Shown piece by piece: positions 5,146 to 6,575 of a DNA stretch of 6,575 nucleotides. The stretch is taken from the NCBI GenBank assembly GCA_026386995.1, contig JAPLMO010000079.1, forward strand, positions 1 to 6,575. Reading direction: 5' to 3'. The position numbers and the translations under genes are program-made. The stretch's first letter is position 1. The number at the start of each line of letters is the position of its first letter. The notes beneath the pieces are model-generated. The model was not told where the DNA came from. It made no database searches and saw nothing but the letters and a program-made list of their open reading frames with translations. This DNA is from Planctomycetota bacterium. GTDB lineage: Bacteria > Planctomycetota > Phycisphaerae > FEN-1346.

Positions 5146-6575
5146 GCCGTCCGAGGCGGCGGGGCTCCCCGGCTAGCGCCAGCGCGGCGTCGGCGGGCGT
5201 CGAGGGTTCTCCTGCGACCGGCGCGCGGCCGGCGGCGGCCAGGTCGGCCTGGATCAGCGCCTCGGGCAGCCCGCGCGGCCAGGCCGACGGGGCGAGGGTC
5301 GCGCTCTGGTAACACTCCGTCAGGATAGGCGCGACGCTCAGGACGGCCGCGACCTCGCGGCGGCCGGCCAGGAGTTCCGCCAGGCGCCGGTCGGCAGGCG
5401 AGTCGCTCGCCAGGATGTGCATCAGAAGTTTCGTCGCGGGCGTTTCCTTGCCGGCGGCCAGGTCCTCGCGCAGCGGGCGCAGGCGGTCCCAAGTCGTCAG
5501 AAGGTGCGGCGCGAGATCGACCTTTCCGCGCGGCCAGGTGAGCACCCAATCATTCAAGACGCGGTCGAGCGGCAGGTCGGCCGCGCGCCGGATGAGGCCC
5601 TGGACCGCGGCCTTCGAGTCCAGCCGCCCCCGCGGCGCCATGACGAGTGCCCACCGCCGCCTGCCCTCGGTAAGCGGAAAATCTATCGCCACGGCGTCGC
5701 ATTCCGCCGCTGCCGGGGCGCCGGCCGGCGCGGCCGCCTTGGCCTTCGCGTCGGCGGGCGCCGCCGCAAGCGGTCGGGCGGTCGGGAAATTGTCGTACGG
5801 GCGCTGCCAGTCGCCCGGGCACATCATGATGGCGCCGACCACGGGGCCGGTGTCGCCCGCGGCAGGCACGAGGAGGGCCTGCGTGGCGTCGCGCACCTGG
5901 GTGTAGCGCGGCCGGAGCGCGGCAAAGGGGGCGTCCGGGGTGAACCGCTCGTCCAGGACGAGGCGGCGAAAGTCGTAGGCCGCCTGCGATTGCCCGTCGC
6001 GGCTGACGTGCCACGGCATCCACACCGCCTCGGCGGGCCGGCCGCCGCGGAAGACGGCGGTCATGCGGCAACCGCCAGGCTTGTCCGCCGCAGGTCCGGC
6101 GGCAGAGGTGGGCAGGCGGTAACGCTCGGTGATGTTGACCCAGGGCTCGTCGCGAACGATCCGCAGCACGACATCGTAAGACTGGCCGCCCTGGTCGAAA
6201 ATGTAACGCAGGCGGACCTGGGCCCAGAGCGGGCCGGCCGCATCCACGGTGGTCCGCACCTCGCGCACGTACGGCGCGCCGTCGAGCGAACACGCCCCGT
6301 ACCACGCCTGGTCGCCCGCCGGCCGCAGGCCCAGGATGGGCGCGGGCGCTTTCTTCAGCGGGACGGGCTTCTCGAAAGGCTTGTCGAGCGCGGGGACCAT
6401 CAACTCAAACGCCCCAGCCATGACCAGCAGGCGACCGTCGCCCCGGCGCAGGGCCAGCGCAGGGCCCGGCCGCGCGGCCGGGCGGCCGTCGGCGTTCCAG
6501 GTGACGGTGTAAGAGACCGACTGGCCGGCCGGGAGCGTCGTCTTCAGCCACACGCGGACCCGGCGGACGAAGTCG
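4832..6575 (-). CDS. Heparinase II/III-like protein, N-terminal part (5'-partial, frameshifted)
   Basis: The upstream part of the same gene. The frame is open through the right window edge, so the start and any signal peptide lie outside; the GTG at 6553 is merely the first internal start-like codon. Genuine-looking sequence covers about 471 residues, to codon 5164-5162. Beyond that the frame becomes an Arg/Gly/Pro-rich shadow and stops at 4832. From the edge: beta-rich sequence at residues 1-160 (for example WAQVRLRYIFD, SYDVVLRIVRDEPWVNITERY), more beta sequence to about 260, an Ala/Pro/Lys low-complexity linker (about 268-292), then helices (about 320-455) that would begin the toroid completed in the other frame. 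Joined across the shift, the protein exceeds 1,030 residues. Likely an exported or periplasmic carbohydrate-active protein, by family analogy only. Confidence 0.6.
   Translation of the reverse strand, partial: DFVRRVRVWLKTTLPAGQSVSYTVTWNADGRPAARPGPALALRRGDGRLLVMAGAFELMVPALDKPFEKPVPLKKAPAPILGLRPAGDQAWYGACSLDGAPYVREVRTTVDAAGPLWAQVRLRYIFDQGGQSYDVVLRIVRDEPWVNITERYRLPTSAAGPAADKPGGCRMTAVFRGGRPAEAVWMPWHVSRDGQSQAAYDFRRLVLDERFTPDAPFAALRPRYTQVRDATQALLVPAAGDTGPVVGAIMMCPGDWQRPYDNFPTARPLAAAPADAKAKAAAPAGAPAAAECDAVAIDFPLTEGRRRWALVMAPRGRLDSKAAVQGLIRRAADLPLDRVLNDWVLTWPRGKVDLAPHLLTTWDRLRPLREDLAAGKETPATKLLMHILASDSPADRRLAELLAGRREVAAVLSVAPILTECYQSATLAPSAWPRGLPEALIQADLAAAGRAPVAGEPSTPADAALALAGEPRRLGRHVRYPALRGSDVAGPSARGAMGRGGAGGDARRPAPRGRPARRRRGPRAGPGPHALGPERAPGRPLPLARSATRGGIPDEPPHAARPAPGPARPRAVRADIKPRP
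5161..5170 (-). other. Frameshift site in the heparinase-like gene
   Basis: On the minus strand GCC-GGG-GAG-CCC is followed by one extra C. Dropping one base from the C4 (5161-5164) or G4 (5167-5170) run joins ALALAGEP in the upstream frame directly to AASDGMYVIPLYAAAM in the downstream frame. The downstream frame has a TAG at about 5176-5174, so the switch must fall within this short interval. A sequencing or assembly homopolymer error or a real inactivating mutation are both possible. Confidence 0.8.

Overview
The window reads as a fragment of a high-GC bacterial genome, all of it coding on the minus strand. The right half (about 3475-6575) is very GC-rich and Ala/Pro/Arg-rich. It encodes a large polysaccharide-lyase-like (heparinase II/III-type) protein of a kind common in Planctomycetota and related phyla, so a planctomycete-like host is my guess. 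It is an inference from protein style, not a marker-gene result. The left half (about 1-3275) is visibly less GC-rich and holds a two-gene DNA-modification cassette, which looks like a horizontally acquired island.

Layout from right to left, in transcription order: (1) 6575-3475, one very large heparinase-like gene. It enters the window already open and is broken by a one-base frameshift at the G4/C4 runs near 5161-5170, so it appears as two overlapping reading frames. (2) 3474-3207, an intergenic leader of lower GC with a candidate TATAAT promoter and two small dyads ahead of the next gene. (3) 3193-545, an 882-aa adenine-type DNA methyltransferase with motif I, an NPPF motif and a C-terminal target-recognition-like region. 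(4) 552-88, a 154-aa HNH endonuclease whose start overlaps the methyltransferase stop (ATGGCTGA) and has its own GGAGG. Together (3) and (4) look like a translationally coupled restriction-modification or defence pair. (5) 87-1, a short tail with one small hairpin and no convincing gene.

The most unusual feature is a set of small palindromic elements inside coding sequence. A 25-bp hairpin element flanked by 5-bp direct repeats (30 bp = 10 codons) sits in the heparinase-like gene at 4817-4851. A diverged copy (17 of 19 core bases identical, same orientation and same reading frame) forms the C-terminal end of the HNH nuclease at 90-126. There, removing 33 bp (11 codons) restores a clean stop. 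A second, unrelated palindrome (23-bp arms, one mismatch) with tandem repeats fills a Pro/Ala linker of the heparinase-like protein. These look like in-frame peptide-encoding palindromes, similar in principle to the Rickettsia palindromic elements, and are the best candidate here for something undescribed.
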